This document shows positions 16,821-26,815 of a DNA stretch of 64,000 nucleotides, piece by piece. The notes below the pieces were generated by a model. That model worked only from the letters and a program-made list of their open reading frames with translations. It made no database searches and was not told where the DNA came from. The position numbers were made by a program, and so were the translations under genes. Location of the stretch: contig NZ_JAGIAS010000002.1 in the NCBI RefSeq assembly GCF_017744695.1, forward strand, positions 930,001-994,000. Direction: 5' to 3'. Source of the stretch: Dyadobacter sp. Lineage in GTDB: Bacteria; Bacteroidota; Bacteroidia; Cytophagales; Spirosomataceae. Every line of letters starts with the position of its first letter. Within the stretch, counting starts at the first letter, position 1.

Positions 16821-18467
16821 ATGAGATCAAAACTATTGAAAACAGGGTTTATAGCGGTTTCCCTTATGGGGCTGTTTGCCTGTGAAAATACGCTGGAAGA
16901 ATACAACCCTTCGGGCCTTACTTCCGAAACCGTTTACACTACGCCCGAAGGTTTCGAAACGCTCGTGAATGCCGCCTATTCCTACCAGCGCTGGTGGTAC
17001 GGTAAAGAAGAAGGCTACAATATCGCCGAAACCGGTACCGACATCTGGACCAGCGGTGCAGGCGAAGTGTACCGCGATTTGACCCAATACCTGAACCTCC
17101 AGGGCAGCAATGCAGCCCTTACCAATGAGTGGCGGGAGTTTTATGCGGCCATTAACCTCTGCAACGGCGGCATCAACCGCATCGAGCAGGCCGGTCTTTC
17201 GGCTGCATTACGTCCCGTACGCGAGGGCGAGCTGCGCTTTTTACGGGCGTTTTACTATTGGCACATTGTCGAAACCTGGGGCGGCGTGCATTTCACGACT
17301 ACCGAAACCAATGGTATTGTGACCACAGCCAACAAAACGCCTGTGGAGACATTTTACAACCAGATTTTCGAAGACCTCCAAATTGCCGTCAACAACCTGC
17401 CCGCCGCCCAGCCGCAGTACGGCCGGGTTACCAAAGGGGCGGCGCAGGCGTTTCTGGCGAGAATGTACCTCACCCGGGGCATGAACAAAGAGGCACAGGA
17501 AATGGCCAAAGCAGTTTTGGATGGCAACTACGGCTACAAACTGGAAGCAAACTATGCCGATCTCTGGAAGATGAGCAACCTGAAATCCAAGGAGGTGATT
17601 TACACCGTGGATTACTCGGCGAACCTCGCATTGAACGACCTGGCCAACTCGACATTTAATCCGTATGGACACAGCCGCGGCAGCAACAATGCGCACTTGC
17701 TTTTCCTGATGAAATACGACGACCGCCCGGGCATGACCCGCGACATTACGAACGGCCGCCCATTCAACCGGTACATGCCCACCCGCTTCCTGCTCGATCT
17801 TTTCTCCGCCGATGATGCACGTTATGAAGGTAGTTTCATGGAATCATGGTATGCCAATTCGGCGACCTTGCCCGCTGGTATTGCCAAAGGGGATACTGCT
17901 GTGTATTGCACGAAACTCGACATTGCGGACGCCGTCGAGGCTTCCAAAAAATACCAGACTTACGACCGCAGTGATATTTACCTCGCCGACGGCACTGTAA
18001 AAGATAATCTGCGTTATCCTACCCTTTCCAAATTTATGGACCCTACCCGCGCCAGCCTGAACGAGGCCCAGAGCGCGCGTGATGTGTTCGTGATCAGGCT
18101 GGCGGAGGTGTACCTCATTGCTGCCGAGGCCGCTATGCAAACGGGTGACCTGGCCGCTGCCGCCGGGTATCTGAACGTGGTGCGCACCCGCGCCGCAAAA
18201 CCTGGTAAAACGGCGGCTATGCAGGTGAAAGCGTCGGACATTACGCTGGACTTCATCCTCGACGAGCGTGCGCGGGAGCTCGCAGGCGAGCAATTGCGCT
18301 GGTTTGACCTGAAACGTACGGGCAAGCTTGTAGAACGTATCAAGAAATATGCGCCGGATAATGCCGTCAATATCCAGGAGCACCATGTTGTCCGCCCTAT
18401 CCCGCAGACGCAGCTGGATGCGGTGGTGAACAAAAACGAGTTCAAACAGAATGCCGGTTATCAATAA
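16821..18467 (+). CDS. RagB/SusD family nutrient-binding lipoprotein
   Basis: 548 residues. The lipobox LFAC at 18-21 gives a lipidated cysteine at 21, and a negatively charged tail (ENTLEEYNPSG) supports surface export. The body is alpha-helical with TPR-like segments (LVNAAYSYQRWWYG, RFLRAFYYWHIVETWG, GAAQAFLARMYLTRG). It ends with the SusD C-terminal signature around LDEFILDERARELAGEQLRWFDLKRTG (read here as LDFILDERARELAGEQLRW). It caps the SusC barrel and binds the glycan at the cell surface. It starts 21 bp after SusC and forms one operon with it and the GH28/GH43 genes. Confidence 0.95.
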   Translation: MRSKLLKTGFIAVSLMGLFACENTLEEYNPSGLTSETVYTTPEGFETLVNAAYSYQRWWYGKEEGYNIAETGTDIWTSGAGEVYRDLTQYLNLQGSNAALTNEWREFYAAINLCNGGINRIEQAGLSAALRPVREGELRFLRAFYYWHIVETWGGVHFTTTETNGIVTTANKTPVETFYNQIFEDLQIAVNNLPAAQPQYGRVTKGAAQAFLARMYLTRGMNKEAQEMAKAVLDGNYGYKLEANYADLWKMSNLKSKEVIYTVDYSANLALNDLANSTFNPYGHSRGSNNAHLLFLMKYDDRPGMTRDITNGRPFNRYMPTRFLLDLFSADDARYEGSFMESWYANSATLPAGIAKGDTAVYCTKLDIADAVEASKKYQTYDRSDIYLADGTVKDNLRYPTLSKFMDPTRASLNEAQSARDVFVIRLAEVYLIAAEAAMQTGDLAAAAGYLNVVRTRAAKPGKTAAMQVKASDITLDFILDERARELAGEQLRWFDLKRTGKLVERIKKYAPDNAVNIQEHHVVRPIPQTQLDAVVNKNEFKQNAGYQ

Positions 18468-18517
18468 TTCATTTTAAACACCTTTCTGCCGTGAAAAGCA
18501 GGAAGGCACTTTTTGCT

Positions 18518-20179
18518 ATGACTTACAAAACGCGAATTGCGGTACTCGCCACCGCGTTGGCGTGCTACGGCGCATCTACAAGCGATGTATCCGCACAGGA
18601 ATCGTACAGCTGGTCGAATTTGCCGACGATCCAGCAGCCGCTTTTCCGCAAGGACACTGTCCGCATTACCACATTCGGCGCGGTACCCGACGGCCATACG
18701 CTGAATACCAAAGCCATTAACCAGGCCATCGAGAGTTGCAGCCAAAAAGGCGGCGGGGTTGTGCTGATACCTGCGGGGTTGTGGATAACGGGCCCCGTGG
18801 TACTAAAAAGCAATGTAAACCTGCATTTGCAGGAAGGCTCCCTGCTGCTTTTCACGACGGACAAGTCGCAATATGCTCTCACCGAGGGTTTTTATGAAGG
18901 AAAAGCGGCAGCCCGGAACGAATCGCCCATTTCGGGAAAAGACCTTGAAAACGTGGCTATTACCGGCAAAGGCATTGTCGACGGAAATGGCGATGTTTGG
19001 CGGGCCGTGCACAAAACCCAGCTCACCGAGCCGCAATGGAAAGAAAAGATCGCTTCTGGCGGGGTGCTCAAAGACGACGGTAAGACCTGGTACCCCAGCG
19101 AACAATTCAAAAAAGCCAGCGTAGAAAACAAGAGTATGCTACTCACCGGCGGCAAAAAACCGGCGGATTTCGCAGATATCAAAGACTTCCTGAGGCCCAA
19201 TCTGGTGGTTTTCAACAACTGTAAAAAGGTTCTGCTCGAAGGCATAACGTTTCAGAATTCAGCCGCCTGGTGCCTGCATCCGCTCATGGTTCAGGACCTG
19301 ACTACCCGCAATGTGCGCGTCAAGAACCCCGAATACGCGCATAACGGAGATGGTATGGACATCGAATCCTGCAAAAACTTCCTGATCGAAGGCTGCGTGC
19401 TCGACGTGGGCGACGATGCGATCTGCATCAAATCCGGTAAGGACGAAGAAGGCCGCAAACGCGGCATACCGACCGAAAACGGCATTATCCGCAACAATAT
19501 CGTGTACCAGGGCCATGGCGGGTTTGTGGTGGGCAGTGAAATGAGCGGCGGTGCGCGGAACATTTTCGTGGAGCAATGCACATTCATGGGCACCGATAAA
19601 GGACTGCGTTTCAAATCAGTACGTGGGCGCGGCGGCGTGGTGGAGAAGATCTATGCCCGGAATATCAATATGAAGGATATTCGCCAGGAAGCGATCTTCT
19701 TTGATCTCTACTACTTTGTCAAGTTCGCGACGGACGGCGAGCGGGATATGCGCCCGGTCGTCAATGAAGGAACGCCGGTTTTCAAGGATATGGTTTTTGA
19801 AAATATCGTATGTAATGGTGCTACCAAAGGCGTTTTCGTGCGGGGCTTACCCGAAATGCCGGTACGGAACATTGTGATGGAGAATATGGTGCTTTCGGCT
19901 GAAACCGGCGTCGAACTCATCGATGCCGATAAAATCAGCTTCAAGAATGTAAAACTGATCACGAAGCATTCCAAACCAGTCATTTTCACCGACAATGCGT
20001 CCAATATCGCGTTCGACAAGCTTCAATACAACGACCTCGCCGAGACGCTCATTTCAGTGACCGGCGAACGCAGCCAGAACATCAGTATCGCGCATACAGA
20101 TGCTTCGAAAGCGAAAAAAGTAAAGGAATTTTCAAAGGGAGCACAGGACAAGAGCCTGGTTATTCATGAAGGTAAATAA
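18518..20179 (+). CDS. glycoside hydrolase family 28 (polygalacturonase-like), secreted
   Basis: About 553 residues from the ATG at 18518, preceded by AGGAAGG; a GTG at 18491 would add nine residues before the signal peptide. The signal peptide ends near VSAQ. The right-handed beta-helix starts at about 55 with the ITTFGAVPDG motif. The GH28 catalytic elements are present in order: NGDGMD, GDDAICIKSG (paired aspartates), GHGGFVVGS (histidine loop) and RFKSVRGRGG (substrate-binding R-x-K). Between residues about 160 and 230 there is a longer loop than in short polygalacturonases. It cleaves galacturonic-acid-containing pectin chains. It lies directly after SusD and overlaps the next gene by 14 bp. 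Confidence 0.92.
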   Translation: MTYKTRIAVLATALACYGASTSDVSAQESYSWSNLPTIQQPLFRKDTVRITTFGAVPDGHTLNTKAINQAIESCSQKGGGVVLIPAGLWITGPVVLKSNVNLHLQEGSLLLFTTDKSQYALTEGFYEGKAAARNESPISGKDLENVAITGKGIVDGNGDVWRAVHKTQLTEPQWKEKIASGGVLKDDGKTWYPSEQFKKASVENKSMLLTGGKKPADFADIKDFLRPNLVVFNNCKKVLLEGITFQNSAAWCLHPLMVQDLTTRNVRVKNPEYAHNGDGMDIESCKNFLIEGCVLDVGDDAICIKSGKDEEGRKRGIPTENGIIRNNIVYQGHGGFVVGSEMSGGARNIFVEQCTFMGTDKGLRFKSVRGRGGVVEKIYARNINMKDIRQEAIFFDLYYFVKFATDGERDMRPVVNEGTPVFKDMVFENIVCNGATKGVFVRGLPEMPVRNIVMENMVLSAETGVELIDADKISFKNVKLITKHSKPVIFTDNASNIAFDKLQYNDLAETLISVTGERSQNISIAHTDASKAKKVKEFSKGAQDKSLVIHEGK

Positions 20180-21821
20180 TCATTATTGGGTCATCGGCGC
20201 ATTGCTCGCGACCTCCGCGTTTGCACAGCATAAAACAGTTTCTAAACCTCAAACTTCCGTTTCGGCCACCTGGGTCGCCGATTTGCAGGATGGTCGCTAC
20301 AAAAACCCGATCCTCCACGCCGATTACTCCGATCCGGACGCCTGCCGCGTCGGCGAGGATTATTACATGACCGCATCCAGCTTCGATGCAATCCCCGGCT
20401 TGCCCATTCTGCATTCCAGAGACCTTGTCAACTGGACGTTGATCGGCCACGCATTACCCCGGCAGGTGCCTGTCGAGCATTTCGAGAAAACACAGCACGG
20501 AAACGGCGTGTGGGCTCCCGCGATCCGCTTTCACCAGGGTGAGTTTTATATTTACTATCCTGACCCGGATTTTGGCATTTATGTAATCAAAGCCAAAAAC
20601 GCCGCAGGTCCCTGGACTGAGCCGGTACTCGTGGAGGGGGGTAAAGGGCTCATTGACCCTTGCCCGCTTTGGGACGACGACGGCCAGGTATATCTCGTGC
20701 ACGGGTGGGCAGGCAGCCGCGCGGGCATCAAAAGCGTAATCACCGTCAAGAAAATGAATGCGGAAGGTACCAAAGTGACCGACGCAGGCGTGCTCGTGTA
20801 CGACGGGCACAAGATCGACCCGACCGTTGAAGGTCCGAAGTTTTACAAACAAAATGGCTACTACTACATTTTCGCGCCAGCGGGCGGTGTCGCTACGGGC
20901 TGGCAGATTGTGCTAAGATCCAAAAATGTATACGGGCCTTACGAGCGGAAAGTGGTCATGGCGGAAGGGAAATCGGGCGTTAACGGCCCGCACCAGGGTG
21001 CATGGGTTACGACCAACCCTGTTAACGGCCGATCGGAAGACTGGTTCCTGCATTTTCAGGATAAAAACGAATATGGCCGAGTGGTGCATTTGCAGCCGAT
21101 GAAATGGGTGAACGACTGGCCGGTGATCGGCACCGACCCTGACGGCGACGGTATTGGCGACCCTGTTTTGACCTACACAAAACCATTAACCACAAAAAAA
21201 TACACGCTCGCAACCCCGCCGGAATCCGACGAATTCGAAACACCTGCTTTGGGAAAACAATGGCAATGGCAGGCCAACCCCAAAGGTACCTGGGCCATGC
21301 CGGCGGCAGGTTTTCTAAGACTATATTCTTACAAAACGCAAGAGCAAACCCGGAACCTGTGGGACGTGCCCAATGTCCTCCTGCAAAAGTTTCCGGCCGA
21401 GGAATTTACAGTTACTACCAAATTGCGGTTTAGTCCCAATACTAATCTGACAAACGAAAAGACGGGGCTCATGATTATGGGGCAAAGCTATGCGGGCATT
21501 TACCTGCGGAGCGGAAAAAACAAAACGGAACTGGTTTACGCGGTATGCCCGAAGGCATCTGACGGAAAACCGGAAACTGAGCGCGTTTTGATGGAATTCA
21601 AACCTGAAACCGACCTGCATCTCCGCGTTAAGGTGAGTAAAGGTGGTAAGTGCGAGTTTGGGTTCAGTGAAGATGGTACCCACTTCAACATGACCGGTGA
21701 AATATTCCAGGCAGAAGTGGGCAGATGGATCGGCGCGAAAGTGGGGCTGTTTTGCACGCGGGAAACGCAGACGAACGATTCGGGATATGCAGATTATGAC
21801 TGGTTTAGGATCACCAGATAA
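20166..21821 (+). CDS. glycoside hydrolase family 43 with C-terminal beta-sandwich
   Basis: 551 residues with a short signal peptide ending at AFAQ. The five-bladed propeller occupies about 38-340. The catalytic base lies in the segment HADYSDPDACRVG, the pKa modulator in LIDPCPLWDDDG and the acid in DPTVEGPKFYK, the standard GH43 set. The remaining 200 residues form a beta-sandwich (GH43 C2 / DUF1349 type, starting PESDEFETPALGKQWQWQ). It probably removes arabinose or xylose side chains. Its start overlaps the end of the GH28 gene by 14 bp, indicating translational coupling, so both act on the glycan captured by the preceding SusCD. Confidence 0.92.
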   Translation: MKVNNHYWVIGALLATSAFAQHKTVSKPQTSVSATWVADLQDGRYKNPILHADYSDPDACRVGEDYYMTASSFDAIPGLPILHSRDLVNWTLIGHALPRQVPVEHFEKTQHGNGVWAPAIRFHQGEFYIYYPDPDFGIYVIKAKNAAGPWTEPVLVEGGKGLIDPCPLWDDDGQVYLVHGWAGSRAGIKSVITVKKMNAEGTKVTDAGVLVYDGHKIDPTVEGPKFYKQNGYYYIFAPAGGVATGWQIVLRSKNVYGPYERKVVMAEGKSGVNGPHQGAWVTTNPVNGRSEDWFLHFQDKNEYGRVVHLQPMKWVNDWPVIGTDPDGDGIGDPVLTYTKPLTTKKYTLATPPESDEFETPALGKQWQWQANPKGTWAMPAAGFLRLYSYKTQEQTRNLWDVPNVLLQKFPAEEFTVTTKLRFSPNTNLTNEKTGLMIMGQSYAGIYLRSGKNKTELVYAVCPKASDGKPETERVLMEFKPETDLHLRVKVSKGGKCEFGFSEDGTHFNMTGEIFQAEVGRWIGAKVGLFCTRETQTNDSGYADYDWFRITR

Positions 21822-21823
21822 TA

Positions 21824-22216
21824 CTAAATGCCGGGCTTGCCGATGCTATCGAGGTTTAAGATCACCGTGGGCTTGCGCCCCGAGTAGTTATACTTGACGG
21901 AAACGCGGTCCCCGGCCTGGGGTATGCGGGTGAGTTGTTCCCGCAATACGTGTACCTCTGTTACAAAATTGCGGCCCCGGGCCGGTTTCACATGCACCTG
22001 GAAGGTGTAGTAAGTTTCCCCCTGAAGATAGGACCCGCGATGTTCTTCCGAAAGCAGCACCACCGCGTCGGCGACCTGTCCGTCGCGGATATTTTTGCCA
22101 CCCAGTAACAACATCGTGCGACGGAACCGCCGCACGAACCAAAGCCCTCCGATAATCAGAAATGCCAGTAATAAAATGAGCAACAATTGCCCTGCACGTA
22201 TCGCCAATGTCTCCAT
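21824..22216 (-). CDS. hypothetical membrane-anchored protein (DUF3592-like)
   Basis: 130 residues from the ATG at 22216. One strong transmembrane helix near the N-terminus (about 10-30, LLLILLLAFLIIGGLWFVRR) is followed by a basic stop-transfer and a compact beta-rich domain of about 90 residues (VHVKPARGRNFVTEV, DRVSVKYNYSGRKP). The pattern recalls small DUF3592-type proteins, but the match is by impression only. It ends 2 bp from the convergent GH43 gene and precedes the LytTR regulator on the same strand by 76 bp. No function is assigned. Confidence 0.6.
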   Translation of the reverse strand: METLAIRAGQLLLILLLAFLIIGGLWFVRRFRRTMLLLGGKNIRDGQVADAVVLLSEEHRGSYLQGETYYTFQVHVKPARGRNFVTEVHVLREQLTRIPQAGDRVSVKYNYSGRKPTVILNLDSIGKPGI

Positions 22217-22292
22217 AGCCAATAGAATTCGATGGCTTCAAAGAAAAGGCGCAATGTTCCAAAGAACTACAATAGTGATTTAACGGACATTT

Positions 22293-23057
22293 TCACTTAT
22301 CGAGTGGCTGGTTCCCGAGGGGCAATTGTAAAAGGACTTCCTCTTTCTTCCGCCTTGATATTTCTACGCGGCTGCCGTCCAGTAGTTCTACCAAATCGTG
22401 GTCGGCCATGAGTTTTGCAATAAATTTCGGGTTGACCAAATGTGATTTGTGCGTCCGGATAAATCCGAATTCTGTCAGCATTTCTTCATAATATTTCAAA
22501 GTTTTGCTCGCCAGGACAGGCTTACGGCTTTTGATGAAGATATTGGTATAGTTACCCTCTCCCTGCAAGCGAACGATCTGATCAAGCGTAAAGAACGACA
22601 CCCCATCCTGATAGGGTACCGCAAGCCGGAACTCGCTCGCCCGCTTGTGTGCGATGTTGCGCACGAGGTTATCGAACAGCACGGGGTTCTGATGCACATT
22701 CTGCTTTTTCAGGAACCGGTCCACCGCCGATCGCAGCTCATCCGGATCGACCGGTTTGAGCAGGTAATCCAGCGCGCTGAACCGGATCGCCTGTACCGCA
22801 TACTGGTTATACGCCGTTGTAAATATGACTTCGAAAGCCGGCTCCTTCAAAGCCCGGAGGAAGTCGAAGCCGTTCTTACCGGGCATTTCCACATCGAGAA
22901 AAACAATATTCGGACGGAACGTTTTGAGTATTTCAAGCGCATTATCCACGGATTCAGCCTGCTTCACTTCGCGTATCTCTTCCACATAGGTTTCAATGTA
23001 ATGCGCCAGCACGTTTCTTGATTTCGGCTCGTCGTCAACAATAAGTGCTTTGATCAT
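22293..23057 (-). CDS. LytTR family response regulator
   Basis: 254 residues. The receiver domain (1-120) has the acidic pocket DDE at 8-10, phospho-acceptor Asp55 in IVFLDVEMPG and the conserved lysine in YLLKPVDP. The LytTR DNA-binding domain covers about 150-250 (RLQGEGNYTNIFIKS, FIRTHKSHLVNPKFI). It is encoded 3 bp after the large sensor gene, so the two form a two-component pair with the sensor phosphorylating this regulator. LytTR proteins bind direct repeats upstream of target promoters; the targets here may include the neighbouring carbohydrate genes. Confidence 0.93.
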   Translation of the reverse strand: MIKALIVDDEPKSRNVLAHYIETYVEEIREVKQAESVDNALEILKTFRPNIVFLDVEMPGKNGFDFLRALKEPAFEVIFTTAYNQYAVQAIRFSALDYLLKPVDPDELRSAVDRFLKKQNVHQNPVLFDNLVRNIAHKRASEFRLAVPYQDGVSFFTLDQIVRLQGEGNYTNIFIKSRKPVLASKTLKYYEEMLTEFGFIRTHKSHLVNPKFIAKLMADHDLVELLDGSRVEISRRKKEEVLLQLPLGNQPLDK

Positions 23058-23060
23058 CGT

Positions 23061-26000
23061 CTAAGTCTGATATAAGTAGGTGGATAATTCTATTCTGACA
23101 AGCGTCCCGGTTGCATTGCCGGCGGCATCGTACCGGTCGATCACTTCCAGGCTGGCATGGTTGCCCTGGCGGGCAAGGACATCGATCCGGTCTTCACAGA
23201 TACGTATTCCGCGCGATTCGTGTTCCCGGGTACGCGAGGAATTTTGCCTGATTTCCGCGGACTTTTTCCGGCCTATCCCGTTGTCCTCGATTTCGCAGGC
23301 AAACTGTTCGGGGCCGATCAGGAAAAACCGGATGTTCATATGCCTTTCGCCTTCTTTGTGCATTAGTCCGTGCCATAAGCCGTTCTCCACAAAAGGTTGG
23401 AGCAGCATCGAAGGCAGCCGTACGTAGTCATCTTCCAGCTCGGGATCCACTTCAATGGAATACGTAAATCCCTGCCCGAACCGGAGCAGTTCGAGTTCGA
23501 GGTAGAGTTCAAGAACATCCCGCTCCTCGGCGATCGTGATCAGGTTCCTGCCCGAATTGTTCAGCACCAGCCTGAACAACTTGGCAAATTTGTTGAGGTA
23601 TTTACTTGCCTCGGCGTATTTTTTAGTGACAATACATTCCTGGATGCTATTAAGGCAGTTGAAAATGAAATGCGGGTTCATCTGCGCGCGCAGGGCCATC
23701 AACTGACTTTCTGCGAGCATTTTGTTGATCCGCAGCAACATAATCTCCTGCCGCTCGGCCTGCGCGCGGGCCATTGCCTCGGTAATCTTGTTGGCGCTGA
23801 TGGCAGCGATTGTCGAGATTACGCGGACGTGGTTGTGGTTATAGAAGTTCCTGCGCGGATGTTCGGAGTCGATAACGCCGATCACCTGCCCTTCATGCAG
23901 GATCGGGACAGCCAGTTCCGACGCTCTTGCCTGGTCGTCGATAATGTAGCGCGGGTCTTTTGAAGTATCGCTGATGATCTGAGGCATGCCGGTAGCCGCC
24001 GCGGCGCCTACAATGCCTTCACCCACCGGTATTTCAATCGGGTTAAGGATTTCATATTCCTTAGGGCTTTTTGGTCCGTAGGCCGCCTTCTGGATCAGCT
24101 TACCACTCTCTTTATCCAGCAGGTACACTACGCAATCTTCGAAATGCAGTTTGGAAATGCAGTTGCGGGCAATGTCCCAGCATATTTCGTTCACGGAGTT
24201 GTCGCCGTAGACGCTGTTGGCAAAGTACTCGATCGTGTCGTCTAGGTCCTTTTTCCGTTGCCTTCTGGTATAAACACTGTAAATCCAGTACAGAATAGCC
24301 ATGATGGCCAGCGTGCATGCGATCAGGAACCACCAGGTCTGCCACCAGTGAGGCAGCACGCGGATCCTTAGCGTTTCAGCCGCCTTCATCCACCGGCCAT
24401 TTTCATCGGTACTTCTCACCTTAAAAACATAGTCGCCGGGAAGCAGACTGGTGTAGGATGCCGTAATATTACGCCCGGCTGCCACCCAATCGTCGTCCAG
24501 CCCCACGAGCTGATAGCTGTATTGGAGCGAAGGAATATCGCGGTGACTGAGTGAGGCATATTGAAACGCGACAAATGACTCGTCCGGTTTCAATTCCAGC
24601 AAATCACCTTGGAGGTCGCGGATCCGCTCTTGGCCGAAAATTTTCACGGAAGTAATGGCAGGCGGCTTTTGCACTGGAACGGAAGCAAAATGCCGCGGAT
24701 TGATTACTACGACGTGATCGAGCATGACAGCGTAGATTTTACCGCCCGCCACGGTTACGTAATTCCAGTAGTCCTGCAAGGTTTTACCCAGGTCGAGTTC
24801 CACCTTACTGACATTATTACTGGCAGGATCATACGCGGCCAGTCCTTCACGCGTAGCCGCCCACACTACGCCATTATCGTCGATGTCCAATGAAGAAACC
24901 TGATCATACGGCAAACCATCTTTGCTACTAATAGTCTTGATAACCTGCCCATTGGTGTCAATTTTCATTAACCCGACGGATGTTGAAGCAGCCCAGATGT
25001 CGCCCGTCCTGCTTTGGCGCATCGCATATATAAATTCGTCGGCGATAGCAGGCGAATTCAACTGAGTGAAATGCGCGGTCGCATGATTGTAACGCAATAG
25101 CCCTTTGCCTTCTATCGAAAAAAGGATGTCGCCATTGGAAAGCAGGACAAACGCCTGCGAATTGGCAAATTTGAACAGCCCGTATTTCGGATCTGTACCA
25201 TCGAATCGGGTACAAATCCGGGTGACGGGGTTGTAGCGGTAGAAAGCGTCCCCGTCGATTTCGAACCAGATATTCCCCTGTTTATCCACGAAAACAAAGG
25301 GCGCCTGATATGACGTCAACCCTTTCTTCATCTGATCGAAACGTTGTAAAACAGATTGACCCGGTGCGAGCGAGTAGATACCGTCGAATCCCGCAAACCA
25401 CCAGGTATCACCTACCTTGGCAGTCATCACAGAACGGTTATTCCGCAGCCTTTTACTCGGAGTAAGGTATTTCTGATAGGTCCGGTCAGCTGTATTGTAG
25501 AACACAACGCCGTCCTCCTTGCAGGCGATGATCGTCTTCCCCTCGACGGTGATGGAGTTGGCGTGGGCAAAACTCGTTTCCAGGAAAAAATGGAAACTGG
25601 GCAACTTATAAATGGCCTCGATGGGGTTTTTAGGCAGTGTTTTACTTACACCGTTGATCGTACCCAGCCACACGTTGCCCTGCGCATCGGAAATGGCATC
25701 CCGAAAATGGCCATAGGCGATGGTGTAAGCCTGGTCCTGGCTATACTCCAACTTCCGAAACGGCTGCCCCGGTTCTTTCAGGAACGCCGCAAATAGCCAG
25801 GTGGAAACCCAAACCCTGTCCTGCCGATCGATAAAAATGAAGTTACACCCCTCGCCGATCTGCTTACCATCCAGCTCGAAATACTTGTCCAGCTTGCCGG
25901 TCCGATAGTCCCAGTAGTTCAGCGTTGGTTCGGTATCGCAGCCATACCATACATTGCCGCGGCGGTCGAGTGCAATGGCGTTGACGTGCTCCGATTCGAG

Positions 26001-26669
26001 TAGCGGACTTTTCAGCGGGTTATTACCTTTAAAATAAACCCGATTGGATTTACAATCGACAAAAAAAGGCCTGTTCCCTCCCACCCACAATCCGCGCCGC
26101 GACGAATCATAGACCATAAAAGTGAGTTGAAAACGCGTAAAGCCGAACTTTCTGGCCTCAGGGAATACCTCCGTCAGCGGTTTCAGCTTTTGATGGTCGT
26201 ACAGGTAAAGTCCATCGGACGTGCCTATCCATATGCGTCGCTGCCCGTCTGCACGTATGCTCACGATATAACTTTGCGCGAGCGATTCAAACCTCGGATC
26301 CCGCGAAAACCGGCCTGTTTTCTTATCGAATAGCAATATGCCTCTCCGCAGCCCGATTATCAGCGTGTCTTCACCTCCAAAAGGCAAAATGGCATTCACA
26401 AAATGCTTCTGCCCGCCATTCGTATCATGAAACCGCTGCACGACCGCTCCGTCGTAACGGTCCAGCCCGGCAGAGGTGCCGATCCAGAGGAAGCCCGAGG
26501 AATCTTTATACAAACATCTGATTTGCTTGGCACTCAGCCCGTCCTGCCACCTGATGTTCTGAAACAGCGTCTGCGCCCCCAGTTGTCCGCCAAACAAGCA
26601 CAGACTTACAAGGGTTAATGCACGAACCAGCTTTTTGAGGAAGAGCATCACTGCCGACAGGATTTTCAT
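23061..26669 (-). CDS. periplasmic-propeller sensor histidine kinase (Reg_prop, Y_Y_Y, GAF, LytS-type kinase)
   Basis: About 1202 residues from the ATG at 26669, which gives a proper signal helix; a frame from 26726 adds 19 residues and was rejected. Two seven-bladed Reg_prop propellers fill about 35-690, with repeated GFLWIGTSAGLDRYD-like blades (IWIGTSDGLYLYD, VWYGCDTEP, VWAATREGLAAYD). A Y_Y_Y domain covers about 700-775 (LQYSYQLVGLDDDWV) and a transmembrane helix about 788-810. A GAF domain covers about 835-980 (VGEGIVGAAAATGMP). The kinase has the phospho-histidine in NPHFIFN near 1003 and an ATP lid with DNGIGR. Such sensors read polysaccharide fragments in the periplasm; the cytoplasmic GAF domain is an added input. 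Confidence 0.92.
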   Translation of the reverse strand: MKILSAVMLFLKKLVRALTLVSLCLFGGQLGAQTLFQNIRWQDGLSAKQIRCLYKDSSGFLWIGTSAGLDRYDGAVVQRFHDTNGGQKHFVNAILPFGGEDTLIIGLRRGILLFDKKTGRFSRDPRFESLAQSYIVSIRADGQRRIWIGTSDGLYLYDHQKLKPLTEVFPEARKFGFTRFQLTFMVYDSSRRGLWVGGNRPFFVDCKSNRVYFKGNNPLKSPLLESEHVNAIALDRRGNVWYGCDTEPTLNYWDYRTGKLDKYFELDGKQIGEGCNFIFIDRQDRVWVSTWLFAAFLKEPGQPFRKLEYSQDQAYTIAYGHFRDAISDAQGNVWLGTINGVSKTLPKNPIEAIYKLPSFHFFLETSFAHANSITVEGKTIIACKEDGVVFYNTADRTYQKYLTPSKRLRNNRSVMTAKVGDTWWFAGFDGIYSLAPGQSVLQRFDQMKKGLTSYQAPFVFVDKQGNIWFEIDGDAFYRYNPVTRICTRFDGTDPKYGLFKFANSQAFVLLSNGDILFSIEGKGLLRYNHATAHFTQLNSPAIADEFIYAMRQSRTGDIWAASTSVGLMKIDTNGQVIKTISSKDGLPYDQVSSLDIDDNGVVWAATREGLAAYDPASNNVSKVELDLGKTLQDYWNYVTVAGGKIYAVMLDHVVVINPRHFASVPVQKPPAITSVKIFGQERIRDLQGDLLELKPDESFVAFQYASLSHRDIPSLQYSYQLVGLDDDWVAAGRNITASYTSLLPGDYVFKVRSTDENGRWMKAAETLRIRVLPHWWQTWWFLIACTLAIMAILYWIYSVYTRRQRKKDLDDTIEYFANSVYGDNSVNEICWDIARNCISKLHFEDCVVYLLDKESGKLIQKAAYGPKSPKEYEILNPIEIPVGEGIVGAAAATGMPQIISDTSKDPRYIIDDQARASELAVPILHEGQVIGVIDSEHPRRNFYNHNHVRVISTIAAISANKITEAMARAQAERQEIMLLRINKMLAESQLMALRAQMNPHFIFNCLNSIQECIVTKKYAEASKYLNKFAKLFRLVLNNSGRNLITIAEERDVLELYLELELLRFGQGFTYSIEVDPELEDDYVRLPSMLLQPFVENGLWHGLMHKEGERHMNIRFFLIGPEQFACEIEDNGIGRKKSAEIRQNSSRTREHESRGIRICEDRIDVLARQGNHASLEVIDRYDAAGNATGTLVRIELSTYLYQT

Positions 26670-26815
26670 TGACGATTCGCGTCCAATATGTGCGATCTCG
26701 AAGCCAAATACGTCAATTCTATACAACTGTACTATCTGATTTATTTATCGGTAAAGCCCCCCAACTGCCTCAAAATCGCAGAAATGGCGTTTTTTGAGAT
26801 ACCGAATAATCATCG

